DNA of 64,000 nucleotides, taken from the NCBI GenBank assembly GCA_037178975.1, contig JASJZH010000006.1, forward strand, positions 3,844,001 through 3,908,000, given 5' to 3'. Below the pieces are notes generated by a model. It made no database searches. It was not told the DNA's origin and was given only the letters and a program-made list of their open reading frames with translations. Shown one piece after another: positions 48,462 through 61,662 of the stretch. The position numbers and the translations under genes are program-made. The first letter of the stretch is position 1; every line of letters begins with the position of its first letter. The DNA comes from Oscheius tipulae (Eukaryota; Nematoda; Chromadorea; Rhabditida; Rhabditidae).

Positions 48462-49675
48462 TTAGTCATACCCGTCGCACTCGTAATCTGGATGGACAAA
48501 AGCCCGTTCCACAAAATCTAAGCATCGTAGTTTTCGTTGAAGCGGATCGACAATCTTGTCGTGTACTTCTTTTGACTTCATATCAGGAGGTAGAACAACA
48601 TGTGCTTCTACTCGAACCTGAAACGTTGAGTTGTTTCCTTTTAAAAATGTTGCCCTACCTTATGACCAGCATGATAAATGAGCAAGGTGTCAAGACAACG
48701 TATTTTTTCAGAGTGAAATATAAGAACGCGAGCAACTCTTGAGAATTCGTTGTCTGTGCATTTTACCCCTGTCAATTCCGGCATCTGCTCGACTACTACG
48801 GTAATCCAGGAGTATGCCACATAGCCACTACAAGCAATCAATTTGCAGATCTTTTTTGGTTCTTACGAGATAAGAATAGCTGCAATTGGGTCTGCTTCAG
48901 TGAACCAATATTGCGAAAGAACTGCTCCAAGGATAGCTACAAAGTTTGTAAACACGTCATTTCGCTGGTCGATGGCCAACACCTTAACTCTGTATGTGAT
49001 GAAAAATGATTAAACTTTGAAAACATTCTCACAGAGAACACACCAAACTGTTTGTGGTCCCTCGTTTTACACAGAGCATCCAAAGAACACCCTTGATCGC
49101 AATTGTACTGGCCATAATTATCATCGAAACGAGGGTAACGTCCGGAGCAGCAGAACTGGCTATTATTGACGAGACGGATTGGAAAATGATGAAAAAGTTG
49201 GCCATTCCCATGACTATTCCAATGAAAATTATACTGATGCCTTCGAGACTATCTCGGCCTCGAGGATATTTCATAAAATCTGTGTGCATTATTGCGTAAG
49301 TGGTGGACCAGATGACCAGACCACTGAAAAGGGTTAAGAACTCTTAGGGACTGCAAACCTGGTAATATCTACTACGGAATCCAATAATGTACTAATAATA
49401 GAAAGAGAGGAGCCATTAGTAAGATATGTGGCTGTAGCTTTGCCAACGAGTAGAACAACATTCAGGATCAGAACTACCTTCGAGAGTATATTGTCTCCTT
49501 GAGTCTAAAATCTCTTTCTACCATATGAGATTCAAAAAGTTACTGTATCATCGCTGGTCTCATTAGCTGGTTCACCTCTCTCAATAGCTAAATCATCTAT
49601 CCTGTAGGCTTCTAGAAGTTCGTTCTGCTTTCTGAACCGGTAATCGTACCATCGAAGTGATAAAGGCCTACGCAT
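48462..49675 (-). CDS. Cation diffusion facilitator (CDF/SLC30-type, Mn-CDF-like)
   Basis: CDF proteins export Zn or Mn using a proton gradient. The N-terminus MRRPLSLRWYDYRFRKQNEL resembles the YY-rich cytosolic lead of Mn-type CDFs. Spans carry DSVVDITSG (DxxxD metal site), then FMKYPRGRDSLEGISIIFIG, the loop typical of the Mn subgroup, then DQRNDVFTNFVAILG (second DxxxD) and FTEADPIAAILIS. The C-terminal cytosolic domain reads YHAGHKFRVEAHVVLPPDM... and ends DYECDGYD with TAA at 48464-48462. Upstream minus sequence (GVEEALPLLHKTH) at 49760-49690 could be another 5' exon in a different frame. Metal specificity is inferred. Confidence 0.85.
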
Positions 49676-51281
49676 AAAATCGTTTCAGCTTCTTGTTGTT
49701 GTGTGTCTTATGGAGCAGAGGCAGAGCTTCCTCGACTCCCATAACGGCACGTCCAAGCTTGTTATCAGTCACGCACACAGCCTGTATTGTGGCATAAAAA
49801 CATTGCTATCTTGTGATGAATATCATCAGTAACCTTCGGATTTTGATCCACAAAATACACAAATGTATAATTTGTGATCAGCTATTGATTTGCACTAAAT
49901 ATGAGTCGATGTATCTAATATGTCAGTTTGTTCCTGTATATATTCTCATGAAATCCCTTGCATTCTTGCAAAGCAATAGCCGCATTATTGCAAAGCTATC
50001 CAGCCAAGTTCGTGTTGAGACCGCACACGTGACGTCATTTGATAGGGTTTGTCCAAACTTTGAAGTTGGAAGTCTATAGCATTTTGCATTTCAAGGGTTT
50101 ATTTTTGTGTGTTCTAAAACCGCAAAAACAAATAGTAGTCGCCAAAAAAGTTTATTTCTTAATATAAATTTATTCATAAAACAGACCAAGTACACAGGTA
50201 CTACTGTAGCTCGTACTTTTAGGTGTGTACTTTATGAAGGTTGGATAGTATATGCATCTGAACCCTTCCAAGCTTCTTCACATAATTTACGAGCAATATC
50301 CTTCGTCGACGCGGAATAATTATGGTTCTTTAGTTGACGCATACTCTATCACCACTTTAAACACTTTGCCGTGAAACGTGGTCGACAGTTTATTTTTCTG
50401 AATACGTTATGAGATCGTTTGATGAGATTGATATGATTGGCGATTGCGACGAACTTCCATGTCGTCTGCAATTATCCGTCGCAATTTTCTGAAAGTCCGG
50501 TATAGTGAATAATGACAGAAAGATTTACACGGCACAGAAAATAGTCTGGAAGAAAAGCTCCAAGGAAGCTCCACTCAAAAAACTACAACCAGTCTGCCAC
50601 AAGAATCTACTACACATCAAATTCGTAACATCTGAACCAGTTGTTAGTTTTTCTCGATTGACGGAACTGACCGTTTTGATTTATGAGTTCGGTAACAAAG
50701 TCGTACATGTGAATACAGGAGTTGAAGAAAAACCATATAATGTAAACATAGGGGTACGCGGTGTGAAGGCTATACAGCATGGTAAAGAACGTAGTGAAAG
50801 AGATGTCGTTACGCCGCCGGCGCGGCATGAGAGCAATAGTATCGACGGCCAAGTAAGAAAGAATGAGAAGTGCTTTTGGAAGAAAATAATGTCAAACTAC
50901 AATTCGGTATCTATAGAAGCCAACAATTGTGCACTCTCGGTGGCGTTCTGCGCCTCCGAGACGCTGATGGTGATTCAAAGGGTTGGCGGCACGACGGGAA
51001 ATGATTGTGAAAAAAAGAGATTGGTTCCATAAGCATGATGTTCAAAACCGCAATTTGGTCGTCGTTTTGAGTTGGAGGCTCCAGCTGTTAATATAGCTTT
51101 ATTCAGATTTATATTCAGGAGCTGGTACAACGCTACAAGGGAAAAGCAAGTGACATCTTGAGATTAATATGCATAAATTATACATTTTGATTTGAAACGA
51201 AACCTTTGTGAGAGAGCAATAAATTATTGGGAATGTTGGATCACAAATAAATAGACTATGGCCTTTGGTAGAAACAGTGGA
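49676..51281. other. Intergenic region between CDF and AP-2 alpha
   Basis: No gene is firmly supported. A 175-codon plus-strand frame at 50505-51032 and an antisense frame at 50610-50852 with hydrophobic stretches overlap each other; neither is recognisable, and one of that length is expected by chance. Part is probably 3' UTR of AP-2 alpha. Confidence 0.35.
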
Positions 51282-54200
51282 TTAGAACTGGTCAACTAGC
51301 AGATCGACCAGAATCTTGGCGACTGAATCCTTGCTACTGCGACATGTCAGACGGAACATCTTAGCCTGCTTGTTCGGCTCCAGGCGAATCAAGGCTCCAA
51401 TCTGTTGTGCTTGTGTGTGAACAATTCCAGCACAAACAAAGTTGTCCGGGTTGGGGTCGACATCTACCAGAAGTTTGGCACCGAGTCCACTGAGCTAAAA
51501 GAAAACAAAAGTTTAGGTAATGGTAGTGCATACCTTTTGGTCGGTCTGAGCATTATCCATTCCTTGTTTAGCTGGGAAAATTTTTTGAGATTCCTGGGCT
51601 GGTTGAGCAAGCGCTTTCCAACGGGCAAAGAACTGCTCAGCTGACATGTCAGTTGGCTCGAAGAACTTATTCAGGAACATGGGGAGGTAGAGAAGCTTGT
51701 CAAAAGTATGAGATTGACCAGCTCGATCGCTAGAGTTGTCTATGAAAAGTTTACTTCGAATACTTACGTGTAAGTGAACTTCAGTTGTAGAATAGGAAGC
51801 TTTCCAAATTCGTTGACACAAACAAAGTTGATCAACTGCTGCACTTGAGTACCAGCTTGGACCAGCGGATCTATCGGCTTCGCCTGAATAGTGGATTTGA
51901 ACAAGTTCCTAACATGGAATACCTGAGCCTGAAGTTGAACGGCCAGCGCTCCAGGACAGTGAACAACTGGTGAGAAATCGTTGAACGGATTGGATGTTTT
52001 GTTGCCGTAGAACATTCCAAGACGAGCCAAGTTACCGCGAGACTCCAGCTTGCAGCCAATTTGGAGAACATCGTCCTCGTAAAGTACTCCGTTGTTTTTG
52101 CCAACGAACCTGGAATAGGAAAGTATTACAATGCTAGTGTACGAACTTTAAGGGAATGCTGTTGACAAAGTTGGGAAGCTTGGTCAGATCGTTCTCATCA
52201 TTTCCAGCTGGAGGCGCTGGAGAAGTCGATTGAACTGTTGGCTGTCCGAAGATGTCTACAAGTGAGCTACTGTTCGCACTGGCAGTTCCAGCAGCACGAT
52301 CAACGTCGACAAGAGAAGCTCCAGTTGTAGAATCCTGAGACATGACCGCCGTTGGGCGAGTTTTTTTCTCCTTCTCAGCGTTCTCCAGTTCCTCAACTTG
52401 CGGCTTGCTCTTCTTCAGTTTTGCCAGCAAACTACTCTCCTTTTCAGCGAACGGTGGCATCTCTTCGAGAATCTGAAAAATTGAATAAAGCGTTAAAATA
52501 AACACTTACAGTAGCCAGAACATCCGATGTGGCAACCTTACTCATAGCCAAATACTCAACGGCTCGTTGTTGCAGTTCCGCATCCGGGTTTCTGAGGTTG
52601 TGGTCGTTGATGAACACCTAGTAAAGCTGATTATTTGGCATAGAAGCGTCTACTTACCGTTTGAATTATGTGTTTAATCTCTGGGAAGAGGTTGCAGAAT
52701 TTGACATAAGTTGTCAGAAGAAGACATCGGGTGCCAATACTACAGAGATGGAACTTGGAATGCAGAAGCTCGAACTGGACTTGAGGACTGGAGCGCTGAT
52801 CTCCCGCAATCAAGTTTCCAAACTCTCCAAGAATGTAGCCTCCAACTTTGACCATGTTCTCGTGGCAAGCTGGACGTTGAAGGGCCTCAAAGACAGTCTT
52901 GGCAGCATAACCTTGAACATCCTCGCGGTTGACAACAATCTGAAGTTGGCGGTAGAAATCTATTTTTGATTCGTCAAACCTGGATGACACGGTACCATAC
53001 TTCTTCTGAAACGTAGTCACCAGCAATGCGGATGAGCTTGAGAATCACGTCGACATACCACGTGTAGTCGGTAGCGTACTTCTCGGCAAGAATAGCTACT
53101 TTGAGGACCTGAACTTCACCAGTTTTTATATATTTGGGATTCACCATTTCTTCTCGAATAGAGTAGTCGGCAGTTTCCAAATAGGCCAGCATCTCCGAGA
53201 CGATCTCATTGGCGTTTGTACGGTCGCACATGGCGTAGAGAAGATCGACAGCTCGTTGACGGACCGAAACGTCTCTGCAAAGACAACACTTGTAAAACTT
53301 GGAAAGTGTTCGAACCTCTCGGTTTTCAAGCTGTTGATAATGGTCTCCTGATGCTTCTTGACAGCTTCATGGGAGAACTCGGAGGTTGCCAGAAGGCACA
53401 TTGATTCGAGAGCGAGGTACCTAAACTTTGATATAGTTGAATCAATCGGTTGGTTTCACCTGAGGTTGGTCTCGCGATGAGACAGAAAATTTCCCAGTTG
53501 ATTACAAGCTCTGACGAGAAGATTCGGCTCACTGTCCATGTGAATGATCAGAGCAATAGCTTCGAACAGGACGGCATTCTTCGCGTTGGAATGTTGGACC
53601 TACACTGAGTATTTCAAAAGCAGGCAACTGGTTTACCTTTTTAGACTTAGGAGCATCCTGGGCCTTGTTTAAAATTCCTTCTAGGCATTCCATTAGACGA
53701 GCCTTGTTGGAAGGATCTTCGGGTGCTGGGTAGTTTTGAAGAAGGCGGAGTAGTTTCACACAAAGCCAGGGAGCGGGAACAAAGTAGTAGGTGTAGTCTT
53801 GCAGATCGGTGTAAGTGGAAGTGACGATTCGGCTGAGACGAGAAATGGCCAACGGTACACATCCCTTATACTCTTCAGGCCAACGTTTAGATAATGCCTC
53901 AATCAGGGAAGCAGCCGAAGTCACGACTCCCTGTGACAAAATTGTAACCACAAGGATAAAAACGTACCATATGTGAGTCATTCAAAAGATGAACGATGCG
54001 AGAAGCATACTCCGAAGGCTGAACAACATCGGGTGATGTACGGAACAACTTGAGGAGACAAAGAGCAGCCGACTGTTTCACGAAATCAATGGTATCTCTG
54101 AAGAAGTATTACCAAAAGCAGCAAAATAAATGATTACCCGGAGACTAGAAGCTTCGGAAGCTCCTGATTGAAAGCCTCAGCCATGTCACGGCTTCCAATG

Positions 54201-54718
54201 TTGGAGATGCACTGCAGAGCGAGGTTTACATGAACGGGGTTACGACTGGAAAGATCGTTCCTGATCGCTTGGACGATGAGCTTCATCAAATCTGAGTTCT
54301 GCTCAATCAGGACGGAAATGAACAGGTAGCCCTGAATAATAGCAAATAACTAAACTATAAGAAGTTCCTACAATTTGTTTTTCTGTGTATTTGTTGGAAG
54401 AAAGCAGGTTGACGGCCTCCATGTGTCCGAAATCAATGTCATTTCCAAGAAGAAAAATGAAGAGCAGTTTACAAACATACTTCTTCTTCTGGTAACCGTC
54501 CAAGGTCTTATCGCCTGAAAAAAATACATAGTAAGCAGGTAACATAGCATTCGAAATGTTATTCAACAATCCTTTTATTGATTACCTTTAAATTTTGAGC
54601 GAATATTGGCCAGCTCCTTGTTGATTCTCTTTAGCTCCGCCTCTTTCGATTTACAATTACGGATATCTGAGATGAAGACAGCCAGGCCTCGCATTCCATC
54701 TCCTTTGACGGCCGGCAT
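51282..54718 (-). CDS. apa-2: AP-2 complex subunit alpha (alpha-adaptin)
   Basis: Alpha-adaptin is a large subunit of the AP-2 adaptor that links cargo and PIP2 to clathrin at the plasma membrane. The start [20 protein letters not shown] is followed by the trunk: [33 protein letters not shown], then HEAT-like repeats ([34 protein letters not shown]). A hinge with DPF-free Ser/Ala-rich sequence (about 52330-52200) precedes the ear domain ([34 protein letters not shown]) and platform, ending [10 protein letters not shown] with TAA at 51284-51282. Length, about 930 residues, is normal. Some fourteen short introns interrupt it. The basic KxKK PIP2-binding patch is present. Confidence 0.95.
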
Positions 54719-55090
54719 GTTCTAGAAAGAGAAAAGTGATAATAAGAAATAGTGGAGTTATTATATCTATGTGGAAAAAACGATAGGAGGATCCGGAGAA
54801 GCGTATTGAACTAGCAGCGCATTGCTTTAGAGCGCGAATATCGACTTTCTTGCGCTCAATACGCTAGTCCACCAGGTTAGACCTCGCCGATGCGACACGA
54901 GAGAGGGGTCAGTTAGTTAGAGACTGCGCGTCCAATCATCAGACAAATAGGGGAAATTGATATCTACAATTTATTCAATCTCCATTGATACATTTTAGCA
55001 CAATAATTATTCACAACGTAAACTATGACAACCGGTGCCATTTCAACCGGTAACCAAGTATGGGTGTATAAGATGATAAATGTACAAAGT

Positions 55091-58000
55091 CTACTCTGTA
55101 GTTGCTTTTGGAGTCTTATTGTTTTCTACTTTCCGTGTAAGGCTTCGAGCTAGAACGAGGTGATCCAAGTCTTCTGACCGTGTGATCTCCACAAAGCCAA
55201 TGTTCTTGAAAAATTCTATTTTGTCAACTTCTCCATACGGAACAGTGACAAACATGCCGATACTTCCTGAACATGAACATTGAAATAGATCGTCACTTGA
55301 GTTTTCTACCTGCTAGTGCAAGACTAACAGCCACAGCATGGATCATTCTTTTTGTCGGAACAGCATCATACGGAGTTGCACTGAATCTCACATCGAGCCA
55401 TGATGGAAAACTCTCGGTGACAAAACTTGGAACCCGAGGATACCAGCCCTCAATCTCCTCCACAATGGACGTTATCTGAGTTGTTTCATTATGGCTTGCC
55501 AAGTTTCTATTTACATTCACACCATCTACTTTGATACTTTGGTATTTTTCTTTCATTCGGCTGGACACCGCTGGAATCGCCTTAAGAACCGATTCAGCCT
55601 TCAGAACAGCAATTGCACTGCTGAGTGCCTGAAATAAAATGATTAGATAAACAGATAAAGGAAATACCCTATGTCCATCCGGCATTGTGTCGTCTTCGGC
55701 TATGAAAACAAAATCTTTGTCATGGTCGGTAAAAACGTGGACATATCTACAACTCGAATTTTAAAATGGCATAAATTAGCTTACTTGTCGAGAAATAAGG
55801 TCGTGTTGAGTTTATTTTGATCATCCGTTCTATTGTCCTCCGCTGTAGCCAAGTTGGCCATCCTATTCAGATTCTCCGGACTGAGGGCTGTTATGGAGAA
55901 GTCGACGATTGAAAGTGGCAGACTTGATTTGTAAGTACAAAATTCATGAAGATCACCACTTCCACAGATAGTTCTGAAACAGTTGTTGAACCCTTCAGTT
56001 TTCTATATCCACCTGTAACTGTGATTGACAAAGCCTCCACTTGACACCCATGGTTCTTCCTTGGAAAAGTTTTTCCAAAATCGGTACTGTCGATCTGAAA
56101 GGGTACTAATTGTAGATTCGGAGAGTCTGAAACCTGGTTCTCCATGAATGTGTCCTAGCTTCAACCACTTTAGAACCCCTAGTATAACCGAAACAGTTCC
56201 ATGTGACTCCCAAATGTATGGAATGAGATCGGCGACTATTTGCTAAAACAAGAGTGGAAAAACTGTAAAAACTGACTTTGTTTGGACAATCGCCCAAAAA
56301 GTTGAAGACTCCTTTGATGTTATTTACGTAGCCACTGACTATTTCAAATCGTGACAGCCATTCAGTCTGAGTTGCGACCTTGTCTCTACAAAGAACTTTA
56401 CAAAACGAACGAATTTGAACTGACTCTTCCGAGAGACCTCTGTCCGACATAAGCCACGAATTCTCGTAAAGCCACAAAAAGTTCTCCAGAATTTCTTCTC
56501 CACGTCGACCGTTCTCAAATGGAAGAAAGAACAAATCAACAAATGTGGCTAGTTGGTCGTATTCAATATGTCTGAACAGACTTGAAATACTAATAAAGGT
56601 TTCTTTTACCTTCCAAAGTGCTCGTCAGAATCCATTTCATTGAACTCTTCCTTTTCAGGTTTACTATCCCATTTCTCTCTCGAAGATTCACTCGATGAAC
56701 TAGCGGTTTCCATTGGTTCTGCCAGGTCCGGCTTGAGGGAATTCATCTCAGCAGCTGATTCTTCCTCGTTAACTACAGCTTCGACGAGTTCCGTCAAAAC
56801 TTTGGGAGAGGACATCTCCACGTCGGCTAGTCTGGCATCATTCAAGAGTTCAGCAATGCTTAAAAAACGATATGGCTTCATATTAATTGATGTTACGATA
56901 GATAATAGTGACGTTGGAATTCGACCATCCATGCTTGCACAGCTTCTCTCAAGCTGCTGAGCGGATGGTATAGTTTCGATGGTTTCGCTGAATTCACGGT
57001 ATGAACAGCAATTGGACTGACGCCACCCGCCTCAAGAATAGCATTCGAATCTAACAATGAAAAGTTCACATGCAGAGAAGATGACTCACCGGACACTTCG
57101 GGTGCATCACATTCAGCATGATACCAGTCGGCGAGCGTTGTGAATGGGACGAAGTTTGCTTCGAACTTGCAATTGGGATTCAGGAGTAGTCCTGATATAC
57201 ACTCTTTCAACTCTACAGATCGTCCAGCGAACGGTCCGAGGAAGACTCGTTTCGGATCGTAGTCGTTTGCATGAAGATTGTCCCATATCAACGGCTTCCG
57301 TTTAATAACCTCTGCCACTTTTGCCATATGTTCTTTCGTTAGAAGCTGAGAAATGACTTGAGGACCTAGAAAAGTACTTTAAAGTAAGAATTTGTCCACA
57401 TCACATGACATACCTGTCCACATCACATGAATATCGAACATTAACTTGTTTCCTATAGTTGAAAGATATTCCGAATCCTGTAATGTTGGCCTAGCTCTCG
57501 TTTCGCAGTATTCTGGAAATGGAAAACGTTTTTTTCAAATGGAACGCCTTACCTGTTGGGCAGAAAAAGAACCGTGGACATCCTAGGAACTCGAAAACCT
57601 CGTTGGTCACAGAAACTTGAGCTGCAGCAAACGAGATGAACTTTTCTCGATCAGCTGACTGCATTTCCGTTTCAATATCGTCGAAAAGGAGGGCAAACGA
57701 CTTGCATCCGATGTCGCGAACCTAAGAAATCAGTAACTACAACTCTTTAAAGTCTTACCTGGGAGAACTTATCCTGGATCCGCTCAGTATCTTTGAAATC
57801 ACTGTAGCGAATGTCAATTCCGGGAGACAATGCATAAACAAAGTCGATCTCATTATCTTTTGCTGCAGCGATTAGTTCCGCCAAAACATCTATGTCTATG
57901 TTATAAGCAAAACAATAAAGAATAGCACCTGTCTCCTCTTGCGTGTATAGTTCCCTCCATTGTCCACGATGTTTCACATCATCCTTGGGTGCATAGAAAT

Positions 58001-58233
58001 ACGTATTAAGACCTAGCTCTCGTAAACGAATAAATAAATGCTTTCTTTGCTGTTTTGTCCATGGCCTCCCATAAAAACCTGAAATGTTTCAATGTATCTC
58101 TAAATAAAATAAGTAATACCTTCAACAACACCAGCTATAAAAACATTTGAGCTTGGAGAGGCAGTTTTAGAGTGTCTGGAAAAAAAGCTACTCGGATTAC
58201 GCTATGAACTTACTCAGTTTTGTCATCCGACAT
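55091..58233 (-). CDS. oga-1: O-GlcNAcase (protein O-GlcNAc hydrolase)
   Basis: OGA removes O-GlcNAc from Ser/Thr of nuclear and cytosolic proteins. The GH84 domain begins [20 protein letters not shown] (about 58160-58060), then [15 protein letters not shown]-type [12 protein letters not shown], and [10 protein letters not shown] (about 57690) with the catalytic Asp pair (human D174/D175). It continues [36 protein letters not shown] and [16 protein letters not shown] helical stalk with an acidic insert (about 56900-56620) leads to a GNAT-like C-terminal domain ([22 protein letters not shown]) ending TPKATTE at 55091. Start MSDDKTE is at 58233. A 16-bp duplication sits across one donor site (57393-57430). 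Confidence 0.95.
57393..57430. repeat. oga-1: Tandem 16-bp duplication across a splice donor
   Basis: TGTCCACATCACATGA occurs at 57393-57408 and again at 57415-57430 (22-nt period). The second copy is the 3' end of an OGA exon (minus strand); the first lies inside the following 47-nt intron, just after the GT donor. Confidence 0.8.
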
Positions 58234-58625
58234 GAGCAAATTTGGCAGAATTTGTTGGCATCAACCTTTTATCTCGCAGATAATTGGGGGTCTCAACTGC
58301 GTCCTAGCCTCTGCCCAAAAAAGTGCCGTTCTCGCCGTCTGACGCGGTTCTAGTCGTGGCACAGAACAGGTGACTTTAGGTCCCGGGGTTAATTGCTGTA
58401 ACAGAGACTACTTCATTGCACTGGGGAACAGCGGAAGAAAATCTCGCAATTGTTGGTGTTTAAAATAGTGTAAAATGCTGGAACATTCAAAAGCAGAAGT
58501 TTTTCGAAAAATAACACGCGAATGTTTATTTGCATAGATAACAAGACGAGACAGAATGATCTTGGGATACTTGGGGGAAACAATTTTCGAAAATATGGAT
58601 ATTTTTTTCGCAGTAGTCGGTCTTT

Positions 58626-59266
58626 CTAGCCGAGTCTCATCATAGCTCGCTTGCCCAGACGCATCATCGCCCTCTTTCCAAGACGCATAAGAGCTCTCTT
58701 GTGCACAGTTGGTTCTTCCTCCCTCTCGGAACTTTTGTACATTTCCGGCGAGTTGTAGTCTGAAACTGTGATGTACTTAAATGGCGTTGGAGATCATTTT
58801 TTCACACCAATCCCGCTTTCTCCCGCAAGAGACAAGTTAGATACCGGAAGTATTGATTAAGAGTTGTGTTCTCCCTGATGGATGAAATAATTTTCAAAGC
58901 ACATATTCCCGTGTAACTAGGGTAGATGCATCCAAATTGGTTATCTCCACTCCACTGGTGAATCAGACAAGATTTGACAAAGTAATTGTTCTAAGTAATT
59001 GTTCCTCAAGTTTTCCAATAGTGCTACCTAACACAAATGTCACAAATGCACTGCCTAAGGGCCAAACATTATCTTTTGCCTCTGTAAAGGACTACTTCTC
59101 ATGAACTGAGTCTAGAGAGTCGGCTAATATCTGCTTAGTTCTAGTCAGTGTAAAAACAGTCACCGTTGCCTATCTCAAGATCTGCGGAAGTGCCATATCT
59201 GGGGAAGGCATTGAGCAAGACGACCAAAAGAATGAAGATGCAGACAGTCCGTAGTAGACCCGACAT
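58626..59266 (-). CDS. flp-20: FMRFamide-like neuropeptide precursor (flp-20-like, MRL-amide peptides)
   Basis: Two exons (59266-59164 and 58759-58626, phase-matched) encode a 78-residue precursor. It has a strong signal peptide (MSGLLRTVCIFILLVVLLNA), a spacer, a KR cleavage site, and three tandem C-terminal peptides ALMRLG, AMMRLG and AMMRLG separated by KR, the last ending directly at TAG. Each Gly would be converted to a C-terminal amide. From memory, C. elegans flp-20 encodes AMMRF-amide repeats plus SVFRL-amide, so this looks like its counterpart with Phe replaced by Leu in every copy. Released peptides would act on RFamide-type GPCRs. The gene lacks any long single-exon ORF. Confidence 0.8.
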
Positions 59267-60609
59267 TTGACACACTGAAAATTTTTTGATTTTGCTTTGC
59301 GAATAATGAGAGAAAATGCCGCAAATACAGCGGTTATTAACCAATCTAGGATGAAGATCTTCGGGAGTATAGAGAACGATAAAAGTGACTAAGGAATCAT
59401 CCAAAGGCGACAGCAAATGCGTGGAGGAAGCTAGCACAGTGATAGTTATCACTTCCGATGCAAGTTAGTCGGCTTCAGGGTCTTGTAGGTAAGGTCAGAT
59501 GAGAGAAACAGAACGTGCGAGCGGATTTCCGTAGGACTACAGTCGAATCAAACATGAGTATGTTAATCGCAAGTTTCAATTAAGCGAGACTATTAGTTGT
59601 TCTACTTTCCTTGCAATAAACAACAAAATGCTTATAGCATGAGAGACGGCGATTTGGTAATTGTTAAGGAAGCAACTGTGTTTTTCAGGATAAATAACAA
59701 GGAAGCCTAGGTCAGCTTCATCGACTACAAGTTTAGAGGTCGGCGAGCACAGTTTGTATGTGGGCTTGCCCTGAAAGGTGCGAACAACAGATAGCTACAA
59801 CGTGGTGAAGTTTCAAATGTTATGCATCACTGCGCCCTCAAAATTTCAAAAACGACACTAACAATCCAGGATAAACACCTGACCAGGTCAGAACAATTTC
59901 CTTCTTTTTCAAAACTTGCGCAAAAAATTTAAAGACCTAATTTTTAAGAGGAAATTATTTGCTGTTACTTGATGCATGAATATTTTCTTGTTTATTGTTT
60001 GATGATGTCCTACGAAAATTTTTGCGGCGAATTCGAAAGAATAGTTTTAAATGAAGCGGCAAAACTGATCAGAAATCAAAGAAACAAGATGTCCGGGCTT
60101 TTGTTCAGACTGACATAGACGAATGAAGTAGCTCGTAAGCCATACATACAGTAGTTAGTGTGATGTTGACCATCCTTCGTCCTCGTTAATTCCAAGCCAA
60201 CACTCGGCAAATGCATGAATAGAAGCCCGATATCATCTTTCTTTCAAATTTTTTTGGAACAAATTGGAATAGAGTGTGATAATTGCAAAAGGAAGTAGCG
60301 TTCCAGAAGTTAACAGCTACCGAGGGAGCAATGCTAACTGAATTGCTACGAGGGTTCTAAAGCCTTGGTCGAATCATAGGTGCCAAGGTTCAAGTCGCAT
60401 TTCCCACAAGAAAGCGGTAAGGAAAAAGTTGTGTGAAGGACTAGTGACCATATAGCAACATTCTAACAACAGATGTAAAATGTTGTAAGTGATTTTGAAG
60501 GTTATCGGAGCCGTGTGCTTGACATCTAATAATGCATGGCTTGTCAGTCGCGATTGCTCAGATTTGACTCGTTCAATTTAGTGTAGAGTCGTGAACCAAC
60601 AGTGCAATA

Positions 60610-60855
60610 ATGAAAAACTGGCCTAGTGATGCCACCAGTCGAGGAGATGACGAGAAATTATTAGATCGTAAAATTGTCCCTCAGCCCACGATCAATGTTT
60701 ACGACAGTGGTCCAACGGCTATTCTGGGTATCAGAAAGAGTCACAGAAAACTGGAGGAACTTCTGCGACTAGCCAGCCGAGGGCTAAGACAAGACAAAGG
60801 ACTGGCTTCGCGAGTTTGTAAAATTTTGGTTTCTGTGAGGATGGAGCCAAATTAA
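60610..60855 (+). CDS. Possible small ORF (81 aa), unrecognised
   Basis: A frame starting MKNWPSDATSRGDDEKLLDR contains a basic, leucine-spaced stretch (HRKLEELLRLASRGLRQDK) and follows a TTCAATTTAG acceptor-like site 31 nt upstream of the ATG. There is no homology that I recognise, and a frame of this length is common by chance in 64 kb. Listed only because of the acceptor-like site. Confidence 0.15.
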   Translation: MKNWPSDATSRGDDEKLLDRKIVPQPTINVYDSGPTAILGIRKSHRKLEELLRLASRGLRQDKGLASRVCKILVSVRMEPN

Positions 60856-61646
60856 TTAAAGTTTTGTATACAAAATGGTCGTAATAGTTGGACGACAAAT
60901 GGGTCTCGTTTCTAAGGTATTCCAACTGACGTGAGTGAAAGTAGAGGAGTTCATCGTTTACCGGAATGCATGTCGTAGACCTGTCTTGTAGCAATGGAAA
61001 GAATACAAAATCCAAAGTAGATTGTACTGAAACAAGATGCTCTAACAAAGTCGACTCCGCTGTTCACTCCGCTGATTTTCAAAAACCGTTGACAAGCTCG
61101 TTGTTCTTTCAAATAAAAACTGAATTTGAATCTGTTTTCTTCGGTTAGCTAAATCCAAGGGCAGAATAAAAAGGAAATTGGCAGGAACGTCATTAAAGGA
61201 TACCTGCAGCAGAACGACATATCAGTTACCTACGTTTTTAGCCTTGCTTTAACCTAAAAAAAATTTTTTTTTTCACCTGCCTTACAAAATGGTGAAATCG
61301 CATGATGTCATATGGGTATGAATGCAAAGAATTCGACTGTCAGTCAGTTATGGAGTAAGGTCGTCGAATCTGCGCACTATGCATTGTCGATGAACTGCTT
61401 CCATCTGTGATCTTTTGAAAGAAACCCATAATCGTGAAATTCTTCTCTTACTGTTGAGACTGAAAACGTTTTGAGTTTCTTCGTCGTAGTCAAAGCCGCT
61501 TCCGCAAACAGAGATGATCCTCACCACCCTCTTCACAAACCCTTTTGACATCACTGAAGTCCTTCTTTTTAAATGTGACGGTCTCATTTGAATATCGATC
61601 TCATTGCGTTTTGATAAGATAGGTTTCAAACTGCTTTCTAGGCGTG

Positions 61647-61662
61647 TATATATATATATATA
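61647..61662. repeat. (TA)n microsatellite
   Basis: An uninterrupted TA dinucleotide run of about eight units. Confidence 0.8.

Noticed and set aside
50610-50852. Minus-strand frame with hydrophobic segments resembling a receptor end
   Set aside because: No motif of any transmembrane family and no adjoining exon could be found.
50505-51032. 175-codon plus-strand ORF
   Set aside because: No recognisable family, no splice context, and an antisense frame of similar quality overlaps it. At least one frame this long is expected by chance in 64 kb.
60370-60415. GGTTCAAGTC resembling a tRNA B-box
   Set aside because: No paired acceptor stem, A-box or anticodon arm at the right distance.
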